Positions 63,902 through 64,000 of a stretch of DNA of 64,000 nucleotides are shown piece by piece. The position numbers and the translations under genes are program-made. The stretch is from Acinetobacter colistiniresistens (GTDB lineage: Bacteria; Pseudomonadota; Gammaproteobacteria; Pseudomonadales; Moraxellaceae). The number at the start of each line of letters is the position of its first letter. Position 1 is the stretch's first letter. Location: positions 37,527 to 101,526 of the forward strand of contig NZ_KE340377.1 of the NCBI RefSeq assembly GCF_000413935.1, written 5' to 3'. The notes under the pieces are model-generated. The model searched no databases. It worked only from the letters and a program-made list of their open reading frames with translations, and was not told the DNA's origin.

Positions 63902-64000
63902 TGTTAACTGCATATTCCTGCATAAACATACCAGTCATTCCTGTTCGTACCATACCAGTCATTCCTGTTCGCACCATACTACTTTAATTAAAATAATAAA
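63902..64000 (+). mobile_element. Probable end of an IS21-like insertion sequence
   Basis: From TGTTAACTGC (63902) the sequence changes character. Two tandem 24-base repeats, CATACCAGTCATTCCTGTTC plus four bases (63927-63950 and 63951-63974), follow, then the start of a third. A TG-beginning end with several subterminal direct repeats is the organisation known for IS21-family elements. The transposase genes would lie outside the window, so the family is an inference. Confidence 0.5.
63927..63974 (+). repeat. 24-base tandem repeat, two copies
   Basis: The copies differ at one base (GTAC versus GCAC end). A partial third copy (CATACTAC) follows. They are probably transposase-binding repeats of the element beginning at 63902. 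Confidence 0.85.

Larger units (their letters stand above)
63522..64000 (+). pseudogene. Exported protein gene, apparently interrupted near 63902
   Basis: The frame starts MNKFIFLKMIVAYGFFFNFC with a signal peptide (cleavage near CYAK), then a charged AT-rich body (KENSSWNDYLQDSTQVKSPV). From about residue 127 (base 63902) the reading becomes CIFLHKHTSHSCSYHTSHSC, which is the translation of a 24-base tandem repeat and not protein-like. This is best explained by an inserted element. It probably was another member of the immunity array. The frame is open to the window edge, so its end cannot be judged. Confidence 0.6.

Overview
The window reads as chromosomal DNA of a non-baumannii Acinetobacter species (gamma-Proteobacteria, Moraxellaceae). 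Evidence: AT-rich DNA, an ADC-type class C beta-lactamase, an AceI-type PACE pump with its LysR neighbour, the dapA-bamC-purC block, a glmS/glmU/pgpA/thiL/nusB/ribH/ribB run, and an Acinetobacter-style VgrG. No rRNA, tRNA or CRISPR array was seen.

Layout. 1-1.8 kb: mutY, an M23 lipoprotein and a small cut-off gene, all leftward. 2-9.8 kb: dienelactone hydrolase, a 52-residue DUF1328 membrane protein, a YcgN-like Cys-cluster protein, a PQQ-type sugar dehydrogenase lipoprotein directly followed by the ADC-like beta-lactamase, rarA, a YddG-type exporter and an acyltransferase. 10-14.2 kb: an amidohydrolase lipoprotein converging on a TonB-dependent receptor. 14.4-16.7 kb: dapA-bamC-purC. 17-19 kb: pncA, an Lrp-family regulator, a YitT protein. 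19-25.8 kb: a long leftward run (ribB, ribH, nusB, thiL, pgpA, glmU, glmS). 26-36.3 kb: smp/ytjB divergent from serB, small envelope genes, an SCP2-domain protein, dtd, a periplasmic catalase with an ankyrin partner, pncB, a rhodanese and psd.

36.3-41.3 kb is an accessory stretch. It holds a decayed IS1595-like transposase, an unclassified 388-residue protein, a secreted barnase/RNase T1-like ribonuclease, a LysR regulator, and two copies of a ~200-nt terminator-ended element that looks like a multicopy small RNA. Then follow LysR/aceI, DUF2147, phoR-phoB with Pho boxes, a TetR/SDR pair with a clear operator-promoter, MATE, methionine aminotransferase, DUF445, a lipoprotein, DUF924, gshA and dsbB.

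55.4-64 kb is a type VI secretion cargo island. It has a VgrG with an AT-rich specialised C-terminus, and a multidomain peptidoglycan-attacking effector (P5/muramidase-like, two LysM, NlpC/P60-like amidase). Next come several envelope-targeted putative immunity proteins, two of them a duplicated gene-plus-terminator unit. A last gene appears to be interrupted by the end of an IS21-like element at the window edge.

The points most worth a second look are the two-copy structured repeat with compensatory base changes (34.3 and 50.3 kb), the duplicated sRNA-like element (39.6 and 41.0 kb), and the T6SS effector/immunity island.
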